Shown here one piece after another: positions 37,926 to 46,972 of a stretch of DNA of 64,000 bases (position 1 is the first letter of the stretch; the number at the start of each line of letters is the position of its first letter). The notes below the pieces were generated by a model. It did not search any database. It had not been told where the DNA came from and saw nothing but the letters and a program-made list of their open reading frames with translations. Made by a program: the position numbers and the translations under genes. Source of the DNA: Streptomyces sp. RerS4 (GTDB lineage Bacteria; Actinomycetota; Actinomycetes; Streptomycetales; Streptomycetaceae); NCBI RefSeq assembly GCF_023515955.1, contig NZ_CP097322.1:5690501-5754500 (forward strand), written 5' to 3'.

Positions 37926-39164
37926 ATGACCACAACTGCCCGGCCCGCCAGGCCCGCCCACATCGCCATGTTCTCCATCGCCGCCCACGGCCACGTCAAC
38001 CCGAGCATCGAAGTGATCCGGGAACTCGTCGCGCGGGGCCACCGCGTCAGCTACGCGATCCCCGCCTCCTTCGCCAACAAGGTCGCCGAGACCGGCGCCA
38101 CCCCGGTGATCTACACCTCGACGCTCCCCACCGACGACGATCCGGAGGCCTGGGGCACCGAACTGATCGACAACCTGGAGCCCTTCCTGAACGACGCCGT
38201 CCAGGCGCTGCCGCAGCTCGCCGCCGCCTTCGAGGGCGACGAGCCCGACCTCGTCCTCCACGACATCACCTCTTACCCGGCCCGCGTCCTCGCCCACCGC
38301 TGGGGCGTCCCCGCCGTCTCGCTCTCCCCGAACCTCGTCGCCTGGGAGGGGTACGAGCAGGAAGTGGGCGAGCCGATGGTCGCCCAGGTGATGGCGTCCG
38401 AGCGCGGGCGGGCGTACTACGCCCGGTTCGCGGCCTGGCTCACCGAGAACGGCCTCGACGACGACGTCAACCGCTTCCAGGGCCGTCCGCGCCGCAGCAT
38501 CGTGCTCATCCCGCGCGCCCTCCAGCCCCAGGCCGACCGCGTCGACCCGTCCGTGCACACCTTCGTCGGCGCCTGCCAGAGCGACCGCACCGCCACCGAC
38601 GGCAGCTGGGAGCGACCGGCCTCGGCCGACGGCAGGAAGGTGCTGCTGGTCTCGCTCGGCTCCACCTTCACCAAGCAGCCCGCCTTCTACCGCGCCTGCG
38701 TCGAGGCCTTCGGCGGCCTGCCCGACTGGCACGTCGTCCTCCAGATCGGCAAGTTCACCGACGAGGCCGAACTGGGCGAGATCCCCGACAACGTCGAGGT
38801 CCACCGCTGGGTTCCGCAGCTCGACATCCTGCGCCAGGCCGACGCCTTCATCACCCACGCCGGCGCCGGCGGCAGCCAGGAAGGCCTCGCCACCGCCACC
38901 CCGATGGTGGCCGTCCCGCAGGCCGTCGACCAGTTCGGCAACGCCGAGATGCTCGTCTCCCTCGGCGTGGCCCGCCACGTTCCGACGGAACAGGCCGACG
39001 CCGCCACCCTCAAGGCGGCCGTTCTGGAACTCCTCGCCGATCCCGAGGTCCGCGTACGCGCCGAGGCCGTGCGCGCCACGATGGCCGCCGAAGGAGGCAC
39101 CCGCCAGGCCGCCGACCTCATCGAGGTCGAACTGTCACAGGCACCCCCTAAGGTGCGCGCATGA
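37926..39164 (+). CDS. mgt: Macrolide-type glycosyltransferase (Mgt/OleD-like)
   Basis: A 412-aa GT-B (family 1) enzyme starting MTTTARPARP. The N-terminal acceptor domain has HIAMFSIAAHGHVNPSIEVI, with His in AAHGHVNP as the catalytic base. The C-terminal donor domain has HRWVPQLDILRQADAFITHAGAGGSQEGL and AVPQAVDQFGNAEML, the UDP-sugar site. It closely resembles Mgt/OleD resistance enzymes that glucosylate macrolides in Streptomyces. The leaderless, operator-bearing promoter is consistent with an inducible resistance gene. Confidence 0.9.
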   Translation: MTTTARPARPAHIAMFSIAAHGHVNPSIEVIRELVARGHRVSYAIPASFANKVAETGATPVIYTSTLPTDDDPEAWGTELIDNLEPFLNDAVQALPQLAAAFEGDEPDLVLHDITSYPARVLAHRWGVPAVSLSPNLVAWEGYEQEVGEPMVAQVMASERGRAYYARFAAWLTENGLDDDVNRFQGRPRRSIVLIPRALQPQADRVDPSVHTFVGACQSDRTATDGSWERPASADGRKVLLVSLGSTFTKQPAFYRACVEAFGGLPDWHVVLQIGKFTDEAELGEIPDNVEVHRWVPQLDILRQADAFITHAGAGGSQEGLATATPMVAVPQAVDQFGNAEMLVSLGVARHVPTEQADAATLKAAVLELLADPEVRVRAEAVRATMAAEGGTRQAADLIEVELSQAPPKVRA

Positions 39165-39727
39165 CCACCAAGAAGCCCGCCCCCACCACCTACGCGGCGC
39201 TGCTGCGGGGCATCAACGTCGGCGGGAAGAAGAAGGTTCCGATGGCCGAGCTGCGTACGGTCCTGGAGGGCCTCGGCCACACGGACGTACGCACCTACCT
39301 CCAGAGCGGCAACGTCGTCTTCGCGAGCCCCCGCACCGACCCGGACGACCTCGCCCGCGAGTTGGAGAGCGCCATCGAGGCCCACTTCGGCTTCCCCGTG
39401 GCCTGCCTGGTCGTCGACGGGCCGCACCTGCGCGCCGTCGCCGACGCCTGCCCCTTCCCGGCCGCCGAACTGGAGGGCAGACAACTCCACGTCACCTTCT
39501 TCTCGCGGCAGCCCGCCCCCGAGCGCTTCGCCACCCTCGACCAGGCGGCCTTCCTCCCCGAGGAGTTCCGCCTCGGCGACTGCGCCCTCTACCTCTACGC
39601 CCCCGACGGCCTGGGTCGCTCCAGGCTGGCCGATGCCCTGGCCCGCCCCGCCGTCGTCAAGGGCCTCGACGTCACCACCCGCAACTGGAACACCGTCGTG
39701 AAGCTGGTCGAACTGACGGGAAGCTGA
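39161..39727 (+). CDS. DUF1697 family protein
   Basis: A 188-aa protein that overlaps mgt by 4 nt (ATGA), so it is probably cotranslated. The signature is TYAALLRGINVGGKKKVPMAELR and YLQSGNVVFAS. Function of the family is unknown; members are widespread in actinobacteria, often as single genes. Coupling to mgt is unusual and may be incidental. Confidence 0.88.
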   Translation: MTTKKPAPTTYAALLRGINVGGKKKVPMAELRTVLEGLGHTDVRTYLQSGNVVFASPRTDPDDLARELESAIEAHFGFPVACLVVDGPHLRAVADACPFPAAELEGRQLHVTFFSRQPAPERFATLDQAAFLPEEFRLGDCALYLYAPDGLGRSRLADALARPAVVKGLDVTTRNWNTVVKLVELTGS

Positions 39728-39730
39728 GCC

Positions 39731-39765
39731 TGGCCTGGCCTGGCCTGGCCTGGCCAAGCCAGGCC
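39731..39765 (+). repeat. TGGCC tandem repeat with hairpin
   Basis: Five copies of TGGCC (39731-39755) follow the DUF1697 stop. The last copies pair with GCCAGGCC (39758-39765) in an 8-bp stem with a 3-nt loop. It may terminate or slow transcription, but no T run follows. Confidence 0.6.
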
Positions 39766-39825
39766 CGGCTCTCGGCCCGGCAGCCCGGCCTCGGCCCCGC
39801 GCCGGCGGTGTGCCAGGCTCTGTCC

Positions 39826-40833
39826 ATGCGTTACCTCATCATCGGCGCCGGGGCGATCGGCGCGACCATCGGCGGGCGGCTCGCGGAGACGGGGCGGGAG
39901 GTCGTCCTCGTCGCGCGCGGCGCGCACGCCGAGGCGCTGCGCGCCGACGGGCTGCGCCTCACCACCGCCGACGGCACCCGCGTCCACCGGCTCCCCGTCG
40001 TCACCGGCCCGGCGGAACTCGGCGAACTGCGCCCCGACGACGTACTCGTGCTCACCGTCAAGACCCAGGACGCCATCGCCGCCCTCGACACCTGGGGCGA
40101 CGCGGAGGTCGCCGGCGGTGGTACGGCGGCGCAGCGGCTGCCGCTGCTGTGCGCGCAGAACGGGGTGGAGAGCGAACGCCTGGCCCTACGGCGCTTCGCG
40201 CGCGCGTACGGGGTGTGCGTCTGGCTCCCGGCGACCTTCCTGGAGCCCGGTGTCGTCGAGGCGCTTTGTGCGCCGCTGACCGGCATCCTGCACCTGGGGA
40301 AGGCCGCCGGGGGCGCCGATCGACGGATCCGGGAGATCGCGGCCGACCTGGAGAAGGCGGGCTTCGCGGCGCCCGTGGTCGAGGACGTGATGCGGTGGAA
40401 GTACGCCAAGCTGCTCGGCAACCTCGGCAACGCGATCCAGGCCACCACCGGCCCCGAACCGGACCCGGCGAAGGCTGCCCTGCTCGTGCGGGCGATCCGC
40501 GAGGGCAAGGCCGCGTACGCCGCCGCCGGCATCGACCACACCCCGGAGGCGGAGCAGTCGGCGGCCCGCGAGGGCAAGGTGAACCAGCCGGAGGGCGTCC
40601 GCGGCGGCTCGTCCTGGCAGAGCCTGGCCCGGGGCACGGGCTCGGTGGAGGCGGACTACCTCAACGGCGAGATCTCGCTCCTGGGCCGGCTCCACGGTGT
40701 CCCGACCCCGGTGAACGACACCCTCCGCCACGCGGCGAACATCTTCGCCCGCGAGGGCCTGCCCCCGGGCGCGATGTCCATCGAGGACCTGACGGCCCTG
40801 GCCGACGAGGCGGCGGCCCGCGCGGGCTCCTGA
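39826..40833 (+). CDS. Ketopantoate reductase family protein
   Basis: A 335-aa protein starting MRYLIIGAGAIGATIGGRLAE, a classical NAD(P) Rossmann motif. VVLTVKTQDAIAAL, LLCAQNGVE and MRWKYAKLLGNLGNA fit the ApbA/PanE family, with the conserved Lys in the middle. PanE reduces ketopantoate to pantoate for coenzyme A. Many actinomycete paralogues have unknown substrates, so I do not assign panE. Confidence 0.85.
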   Translation: MRYLIIGAGAIGATIGGRLAETGREVVLVARGAHAEALRADGLRLTTADGTRVHRLPVVTGPAELGELRPDDVLVLTVKTQDAIAALDTWGDAEVAGGGTAAQRLPLLCAQNGVESERLALRRFARAYGVCVWLPATFLEPGVVEALCAPLTGILHLGKAAGGADRRIREIAADLEKAGFAAPVVEDVMRWKYAKLLGNLGNAIQATTGPEPDPAKAALLVRAIREGKAAYAAAGIDHTPEAEQSAAREGKVNQPEGVRGGSSWQSLARGTGSVEADYLNGEISLLGRLHGVPTPVNDTLRHAANIFAREGLPPGAMSIEDLTALADEAAARAGS

Positions 40834-40861
40834 CCGGGGGCCGGCTGCCCGCCGCCGGCTG

Positions 40862-41617
40862 CTACGCCGTCAGGGCCGGGACGAGCGCCGGCGCCGCGGC
40901 GGCCGCGTCGTAGCGGCGCAGGAGCAGGCGGGCCAGTTCGGGGGCGTCGCCGAGGACGTCGGCCACCACATCGGCGCCGGCCGCCTCGGCACCGGCGACG
41001 ATGCGGTCCGGGAGCCGGCCGGGGGCGATGACGTACGGGGCCACCGCCACCCGTCGGGCGCCCTCGGCGCGCAGGGCCCGTACGGCGTCCTCCGTACGGG
41101 GCAGGGCAGCGGAGGCGAACGCAGGCCGCACGGCGCACCAACCGGTGTGCCGCCACTCCCGCGCGATTTCAGCGATCACTGCGATCGCCTCCGGGTCGGA
41201 GGATCCGGCGGACGCGAGCACCACCGCGGTGGTGGCCCGGTCCGCCGGGGTGAGGCCGGCCTCGGCGAGGCGGCGCTCCAGGGCGGAGAGGAGCAGGGGG
41301 GAGGGCCCGAGGACCTCCGCCACCCGCACGCGGACGCCGGGCAGGCGCGCGGTGGATTCCGCGAGCACCGCGGGGATGTCCGCCTTCGCGTGGAAGGCCC
41401 GCGTCAGCAGCAGCGGCAGGGCCACGACCTCCCGTACGCCGGACAGGTACAGCGAGGCCAGGGCCTGCGCGACCGTCGGGGCGTTGAAGTCCAGGAAGGC
41501 GGTCTCCACCCGCAGTCCGGGCCGCAGCGCCCGTACCCGCCCGACGAGGGCGGACACGGTCGCCGCGTGCCGCGGGTCGCGGCTGCCGTGGGCTATGACC
41601 AGAAGTGCGCGGGACAC
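40862..41617 (-). CDS. Sirohydrochlorin chelatase (CbiX-like)
   Basis: A 251-aa protein with two CbiX-type halves. The catalytic His is in LLVIAHGSRDPRH and the second in PLLLTRAFHAKADIP. It inserts ferrous iron into sirohydrochlorin to make siroheme, the cofactor of sulfite reductase. It lies 10 nt after ssuC at the end of the sulfur operon, fitting that role; a cobalt (cobalamin) role is less likely. Confidence 0.88.
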   Translation of the reverse strand: MSRALLVIAHGSRDPRHAATVSALVGRVRALRPGLRVETAFLDFNAPTVAQALASLYLSGVREVVALPLLLTRAFHAKADIPAVLAESTARLPGVRVRVAEVLGPSPLLLSALERRLAEAGLTPADRATTAVVLASAGSSDPEAIAVIAEIAREWRHTGWCAVRPAFASAALPRTEDAVRALRAEGARRVAVAPYVIAPGRLPDRIVAGAEAAGADVVADVLGDAPELARLLLRRYDAAAAAPALVPALTA

Positions 41618-41627
41618 GGCGGCCGAC

Positions 41628-42512
41628 TCAGCTCTTGACCAGCAGGCCGCGGCTGCGCAGCACCCACCGCTCGACCGGGCTGAAGATCAGCAGGTCGATG
41701 GCGATGCCGACGACGAGGATCAGGAGGATCGCGAGGAAGACGCCGGGCAGGTCGATGTTGTTGCGGCCGTTTTCCAGTAGCTGGCCGAGGCCGAGGCCGA
41801 GGTCGGGGGAGCTGGCGATGATCTCGGCGGCCATCAGGGAGCGCCAGGAGAAGGCCCAGCCCTGCTTGAGGCCGGCGAGGTAGCCGGGCAGTGCGGCCGG
41901 CATGACGACGTGTCGGGCGCCGCGCAGGCCGGTGGCGCCCAGGGTGCGGCCGGCCCGCAGGAACAGCGGGGGGATCTGGTCGATGCCGGAGACGAGGCCG
42001 TTGGCGATGGAGGGGACGGCGCCGAGCAGGATCACCGTGTACATCATGGCGTCGTTGAGGCCGAACCAGAGGACGGCCGGGGGTACCCAGGCGACCGAGG
42101 GCAGGGACTGCAGGCCCTGGAGGATCGGGCCGATGGCGGCGCGGACGAACTTCACCCGGGCGACGAGCAGGCCGAGCGGGGTGCCGATGGCCAGGGCCAG
42201 CAGGAAGCCGAGCAGGCCGCGCGAGACGCTGGTCCAGATGACCTCGAGCAGTGTGCCCTTGAGCCACATGTCGGACAGGCTGTCCCACACGGCGGACGGG
42301 GCGGGCAGCTTGGTCTCGTCGGTGACCTTCGCCGTGACGAGGATCTGCCAGACCACCAGGACGAGGGCGACGGCCAGCAGCGGCGGGAGGACCTTCTTGG
42401 TGAGGACCTCGCGGACGGGGGTGCGGTGGGTCTGGACCGCGTCGAGGGCGTCGAGGCCGGCCTCGAGGCCGGCGAGGTCGTCCGTCTTCGCCTTCGTGTC
42501 AGTGCTGGCCAT
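41628..42512 (-). CDS. ssuC: Aliphatic sulfonate ABC transporter permease
   Basis: A 294-aa inner-membrane permease starting MASTDTKAKTD at 42512. It has about six transmembrane segments and the binding-protein-dependent permease motif around LRGARHVVMPAALPGYLAGLKQGWAFSWR, where the EAA loop contacts the ATPase. In the given sequence its frame is continuous with ssuB. I judge this artificial, because one extra G upstream would give ssuB a normal stop. Substrate class rests on ssuA and gene context. Confidence 0.85.
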   Translation of the reverse strand: MASTDTKAKTDDLAGLEAGLDALDAVQTHRTPVREVLTKKVLPPLLAVALVLVVWQILVTAKVTDETKLPAPSAVWDSLSDMWLKGTLLEVIWTSVSRGLLGFLLALAIGTPLGLLVARVKFVRAAIGPILQGLQSLPSVAWVPPAVLWFGLNDAMMYTVILLGAVPSIANGLVSGIDQIPPLFLRAGRTLGATGLRGARHVVMPAALPGYLAGLKQGWAFSWRSLMAAEIIASSPDLGLGLGQLLENGRNNIDLPGVFLAILLILVVGIAIDLLIFSPVERWVLRSRGLLVKS

Positions 42513-43298
42513 GGCGGCGGATCTCCCACGCAGGTGTTCAGTGATCTCAAGGGACAGCTCGGCGACGTCCGCGTCTTCGATGCGGCGCGGCTGGGCGATG
42601 TCCACGGTCCATTCCTTGGCGACCCGGCCGGGACGGGAGGAGAGCAGGACGACGCGCTGGGCGAGGCGCACGGCCTCGCGGACGTTGTGCGTGACGAAGA
42701 GGACCGACAGTCCCGTCTCCGTCCAGATGCGGGTGAGTTCGCCGTGCAGCACGTCGCGGGTGATGGCGTCGAGGGCCGCGAAGGGTTCGTCCATCAGCAG
42801 CAGCCGGCTGTCCTGGGCGAGCGACCGCGCCAGGGCCACGCGCTGGCGCATGCCGCCGGACAGTTCGTGGACGCGCTTGCCGTGGGCGCCGCCGAGGCGG
42901 ACCAGCTCCAGCAGGCGTTCGGCCTCCGGCTTGCGGTCGGCCTTGGGAACCCCGCGCAGGCGCAGGGCGAGTTCGATGTTCTTGCCCGCGGTCAGCCACG
43001 GGAAGAGGGCGTGTTCCTGGAACATGAGCGCGGGCCGGCCGCCGGGGGTCTCGATCGTTCCGACGGACGGCTTGTCGAGTCCCGCGACCAGGTTGAGCAG
43101 GGTGGACTTGCCGCACCCGGAGGCCCCCAGGAGGGTGACGAACTCGCCGGGAGCGACATCGAGGCTGATGTCGTCGAGGACGAGCTGCGTTCCGGCCGGG
43201 CCGGAGAAGGACTTCGAGACGTGCTCGATGCGGGCGGCGGCGGCGTGCGGGTGCTCCGCTACGGTGCCCTCGGCAGCCTTGGCAAGCGTGGTGGCCAT
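42499..43298 (-). CDS. ssuB: Aliphatic sulfonate ABC transporter ATP-binding protein
   Basis: ABC ATPase of about 265 aa, ATG 43298 (MATTLAKAAEG) with GGAGGTG upstream. Walker A is LLGASGCGKST, the Q-loop is MFQEHALFPW, the signature is ELSGGMRQR, Walker B is RLLLMDEPFAALD and the H-loop is VLFVTHNVREA. As written it runs without stop into ssuC (LRGRSAAMASTD). Adding one G to GGG at 42525-42527 gives LRGEIRRHGQH and a TGA at 42499, a normal family ending with a 14-nt overlap. Confidence 0.85.
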
Positions 43299-43332
43299 GG
43301 TCGTCACCTCCTGGGGTTGCTGGATTGCGGGG

Positions 43333-44469
43333 TTACTTGGCGCCGAGAGCGGCGTCGGTGACCTCGGGCTTGCCGGCGGCCTTCAGGACCTTGTTCAGGA
43401 GCGTCAGGTCGTAGATGCCGGTCAGGTCGGGCTGCTCGATGAGCCCCGCCTTGACCGCGTGGTCGGCCTGGGCCTTGAGGGTGGCGGCCAGCGGGTCGTC
43501 GGTGACCAGGATGGACTGCCAGGCCGGGTCGATGACCTTGGCGTCCAGGGGCTTGCCGCCTTCGGCGGCGAGTTTGGCGTTCGCGGAGGCCTTGGCCTTG
43601 TCGGGGTTGGCGTTGATCCACTCGTTGGTCTTGACCGTGCCCGCGAGGACGGCCTCGACGACGTCGGGGTGTTCCTTGAGGAACTTCTGCGACACGATGA
43701 TGTTCGTGATCACGAACTTCTTGTCGGGCCACAGGGTGGTCTCGTCGAGGAGGACGCTGCCGCCGTCGGAGACGAGCTTGGAGGCCGTCGGCTCCGGCAC
43801 CCACGCGCCGTCGATCGAGCCCTGCTTGAAGGCGTCAGGGGTGACCTTGTTGTCGGTGCGGACGACGGAGACGTCGCCCTTGCCGGATTCGGGGTCGACC
43901 TTCCAGCCCTTCTCGGCGATCCAGTTGAGGAACGCGACGTCCTGCGTGTTCCCCTTCTGCGGGGTGGCGATCTTCTTGCCCTTGACGTCGTCCAGGGTCT
44001 TGATCTTCTCCGGGTTCACCACCAGCTTGACGCCGCCCGAGGCGGAGCCGGAGATGATCCGCAGGTTGGAACCCTTGGACTTCACATAGCCGTTGATCGC
44101 CGGCGACGGGCCGATGAAACCGATGTCGAGGGAACCGCCGTTGAGGGCCTCGATCTCGGACGGGCCGGCGTTGAAGGCCTGCGGCTTGACCTTGGTGGCG
44201 CCCAACTCCTTGGCGATCAGGCCCTCCTGGAGGCCGACCAGCGCGGTCGCGTGCGTCAGGTTCGGGAAGTACCCGATACGAACCTCGGAAGCCGACAGCT
44301 TCTTGCCGTCGGCGGCCGGGGCGGCGTTGCCCGCCTTGCCCCCGGTCTCGTCCTTCACCGCCTGGGAGCCGTAGCCGCACGAGGCGAGGACGCCGATCAG
44401 CAGCGGCAGGGCGGCAGCGGCGGCGAGGCCGCGGCGCGAAGTGTTACGGGTCTTACCGGTGGCAGGCAC
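43333..44469 (-). CDS. ssuA: Aliphatic sulfonate-binding lipoprotein
   Basis: A 378-aa extracytoplasmic protein; GTG 44469 (VPATGKTRN) chosen, with GAGAGGAA upstream. A twin-Arg-containing signal (SRRGLAAAAALPLLIGVLASC) ends in lipobox LASC. The body is an SsuA/NitT-type binding fold: EVRIGYFPNLTHATALVGL, NAGPSEIEALNGGSLDIGFIGPSP. It captures sulfonates (or taurine) outside the membrane. The 200-nt gap from cysN suggests partial independence in the operon. Confidence 0.88.
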   Translation of the reverse strand: MPATGKTRNTSRRGLAAAAALPLLIGVLASCGYGSQAVKDETGGKAGNAAPAADGKKLSASEVRIGYFPNLTHATALVGLQEGLIAKELGATKVKPQAFNAGPSEIEALNGGSLDIGFIGPSPAINGYVKSKGSNLRIISGSASGGVKLVVNPEKIKTLDDVKGKKIATPQKGNTQDVAFLNWIAEKGWKVDPESGKGDVSVVRTDNKVTPDAFKQGSIDGAWVPEPTASKLVSDGGSVLLDETTLWPDKKFVITNIIVSQKFLKEHPDVVEAVLAGTVKTNEWINANPDKAKASANAKLAAEGGKPLDAKVIDPAWQSILVTDDPLAATLKAQADHAVKAGLIEQPDLTGIYDLTLLNKVLKAAGKPEVTDAALGAK

Positions 44470-44573
44470 GGGAGGGGTTCCTCTCGTCACGTCATGTCGT
44501 CATGACGCACGTCTTCGTCTGGTGAGCAAGGGAGGGTGCGGCGTGTGGAGGGGGCGCGTGGGGTGCGCGTACG

Positions 44574-44675
44574 TCATCGCGCACATCGCGCCACGCCTCC
44601 CTGGCCGCTGCCGAGGGCGCCGCTGCCTACGCGGCCGCCCTCCTTCGCGAAGGTGGAGTACATGTCGGCGGGCAT
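44574..44675 (-). CDS. Possible small protein between cysN and ssuA
   Basis: A 33-aa frame starts 3 nt after the cysN stop (MPADMYSTFAKEGG and then Gly/Ser-rich) and could be translated by coupling. It has no recognised domain and a length too short to judge by codon bias. It may be chance. An internal ATG lies at 44663. Confidence 0.25.
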   Translation of the reverse strand: MPADMYSTFAKEGGRVGSGALGSGQGGVARCAR

Positions 44676-44678
44676 GAT

Positions 44679-46022
44679 CTAGAAGTCCCACCCCTCCTCG
44701 TCCGCCTGGACGGTGGTCTCGGCACGCGAGGCGAAGGACTCGCCCGCCATGCCGGCCGCCAGGGTGGTGCCGTCGGCCGGGTCGATCAGCAGGAACGATC
44801 CGGTGCGGCGCGAGTCGGCGTACGCGTCGAGCGCGAGCGGCTCGGCGGTGCGGACGACGACCCGGCCGATGTCGTTGGCGACCAGCTGTCCGGGGGAGGG
44901 GTGCTGGGAGAGGTCGTCGAGGGTCAGCCGCGAGGGGATCTCCTTGACGATCGCCTTGACCGTGCGCGTCGTGTGCTTGATCAGCACCCGCGCGCCCACG
45001 GCCAGCGGCTGGTCCGCGACGTGGCAGACGGTGGCGACGACGTCCTGGGTGGTGGCGGGCGCGCTCGCGCTCGGCGCGATCAGGTCGCCGCGCGAGATGT
45101 CGATGTCGTCCTTCAGCCGCAGCGTCACCGACTGCGGCGCCCAGGCGATGTCGACGCTCTCACCGAGCGCGTCGATGCCCTCGATGACGCTCGTACGGCC
45201 CGACGGCAGGACGGTGACGGCCTCGCCGACGCGCAGGACGCCGGAGGCGATCTGGCCCGCGTAGCCGCGGTAGTCGGGGTGCTCGGCCGACTGGGGGCGG
45301 ATGACGTACTGGACGGGGAAGCGGGCCGGGCAGGCCGTCAGGTCGTGGCTGACCGGGACGGTCTCCAGGTGCTCCAGGACGGTCGGGCCGCCGTACCAGT
45401 CCATGTTCGCGGAGGGCTCGACCACGTTGTCCCCGGCCAGAGCCGAGATCGGGATCGCGGTGATCTCGGGGACGCCCAGGTCGGAGGCGTACGCCGTGAA
45501 CTCCTCGGCGATCGATGCGAAGACCGCCTCCGCGTAGCCGACGAGGTCCATCTTGTTGACGGCCAGGACCACGTGCGGGACGCGCAGCAGGGCGGCGACG
45601 GCGGCGTGCCGGCGGGTCTGCTCGATGACGCCGTTGCGGGCGTCGACGAGGACCACGGCCAGGTCGGCCGTGGAGGCGCCGGTGACCATGTTGCGGGTGT
45701 ACTGCACGTGCCCGGGGGTGTCGGCCAGGATGAACCGGCGCCGGGCGGTGGCGAAGTAGCGGTAGGCCACGTCGATGGTGATGCCCTGCTCGCGCTCGGC
45801 CCGCAGGCCGTCCGTCAGGAGGGCGAGATCCGGGGCGTCCTGGCCGCGCTGCGCGGAGACGGCCTCGACGGCCTCCATCTGGTCGGTCAGGACCGACTTG
45901 GAGTCGTGCAGCAGCCGGCCCACCAGGGTGGACTTGCCGTCGTCGACGGAACCGGCGGTCGCGAAGCGCAGCAGGGTGGTCGCCGACAGATCGGCGAACT
46001 GCTCGGTGGGGGTGGTGGTCAT
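44679..46022 (-). CDS. cysN: Sulfate adenylyltransferase subunit 1 (GTPase)
   Basis: A 447-aa translation-factor-like GTPase. G1 is AGSVDDGKST, G3 is DTPGHVQYTRNM, G4 is NKMDL. It pairs with CysD and couples GTP hydrolysis to formation of adenosine 5'-phosphosulfate from sulfate and ATP. There is no C-terminal APS-kinase domain, which is instead the separate cysC gene. It starts 2 nt after the cysD stop. Confidence 0.95.
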   Translation of the reverse strand: MTTTPTEQFADLSATTLLRFATAGSVDDGKSTLVGRLLHDSKSVLTDQMEAVEAVSAQRGQDAPDLALLTDGLRAEREQGITIDVAYRYFATARRRFILADTPGHVQYTRNMVTGASTADLAVVLVDARNGVIEQTRRHAAVAALLRVPHVVLAVNKMDLVGYAEAVFASIAEEFTAYASDLGVPEITAIPISALAGDNVVEPSANMDWYGGPTVLEHLETVPVSHDLTACPARFPVQYVIRPQSAEHPDYRGYAGQIASGVLRVGEAVTVLPSGRTSVIEGIDALGESVDIAWAPQSVTLRLKDDIDISRGDLIAPSASAPATTQDVVATVCHVADQPLAVGARVLIKHTTRTVKAIVKEIPSRLTLDDLSQHPSPGQLVANDIGRVVVRTAEPLALDAYADSRRTGSFLLIDPADGTTLAAGMAGESFASRAETTVQADEEGWDF

Positions 46023-46024
46023 GT

Positions 46025-46972
46025 CTAGAAGTACCCTTCGCGCTTGCGGTCTTCCATCGCGGCCTCGGACATCTTGTCGTCGGCGCGGGTCGCGCCCCGC
46101 TCGGTGAGGCGGGAGACGGCGATCTCGGCGATCACGGCGTCCAGCGTGGTGGCGTCGGAGTCGACGGCGCCGGTGCAGGACATGTCACCGACGGTGCGGT
46201 AGCGGATCAGGCGGGTCTCGGGGGCCTCGTCCTCCTTGGGGCCGCCCCACTCGCCGGCCGTCAGCCACATGCCGTTCCTCCGGAACACCTCGCGCTCGTG
46301 GGCGAAGTAGATCTCCGGCAGTTCGATGCCCTCGCGGGCGATGTACTGCCACACGTCCAGCTCGGTCCAGTTGGACAGCGGGAAGACGCGCACGTGCTCG
46401 CCCGGGGCGTGGCGGCCGTTGTAGAGCTGCCACAGCTCGGGGCGCTGGCGGCGCGGGTCCCACTGGGAGAACTCGTCGCGCAGGGAGAAGACGCGCTCCT
46501 TGGCGCGGGCCTTCTCCTCGTCGCGGCGGCCGCCGCCGAAGACGGCGTCGAACTTCAGGCTCTGGATGGCCTCGGTGAGCGGGACCGTCTGGAGCGGGTT
46601 GCGGGTGCCGTCCGGGCGCTCGCGCAGCTTGCCGGCGTCGATGTACTCCTGGACGGAGGCCACGTGCAGGCGCAGGCCGTGCCGGGCGACCGTGCGGTCG
46701 CGGTACTCCAGGACCTCGGGGAAGTTGTGCCCGGTGTCCACGTGCAGCAGCGCGAAGGGGACCGGCGCCGGGGCGAAGGCCTTCAGCGCCAGGTGCAGCA
46801 TGACGATGGAGTCCTTGCCGCCGGAGAAGAGGATCACCGGCTTCTCGAACTCGCCCGCCACCTCGCGGAAGATGTGCACGGCCTCGGATTCGAGGGCGTC
46901 GAGGTGCGACAGCGCGTAGGGCGCGTCGGCGTCGGCGTCGGACTCGATGTGCGGGTGCGCGGCGGTGGTCAT
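46025..46972 (-). CDS. cysD: Sulfate adenylyltransferase subunit 2
   Basis: A 315-aa PP-loop ATP pyrophosphatase. The loop is VILFSGGKDSIVML; LLHVDTGHNFPEVLEYRD, DAVFGGGRRDEEKARAKER and VFPLSNWTELDVWQYIAREGIELP are CysD signatures. It makes APS with CysN. It overlaps cysC by 4 nt (ATGA), so the two are coupled. Confidence 0.95.
   Translation of the reverse strand: MTTAAHPHIESDADADAPYALSHLDALESEAVHIFREVAGEFEKPVILFSGGKDSIVMLHLALKAFAPAPVPFALLHVDTGHNFPEVLEYRDRTVARHGLRLHVASVQEYIDAGKLRERPDGTRNPLQTVPLTEAIQSLKFDAVFGGGRRDEEKARAKERVFSLRDEFSQWDPRRQRPELWQLYNGRHAPGEHVRVFPLSNWTELDVWQYIAREGIELPEIYFAHEREVFRRNGMWLTAGEWGGPKEDEAPETRLIRYRTVGDMSCTGAVDSDATTLDAVIAEIAVSRLTERGATRADDKMSEAAMEDRKREGYF

Noticed and set aside
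41628..43307. A true ABC ATPase-permease fusion
   Set aside because: One missing G at the junction explains the fusion, and the corrected SsuB end is typical.
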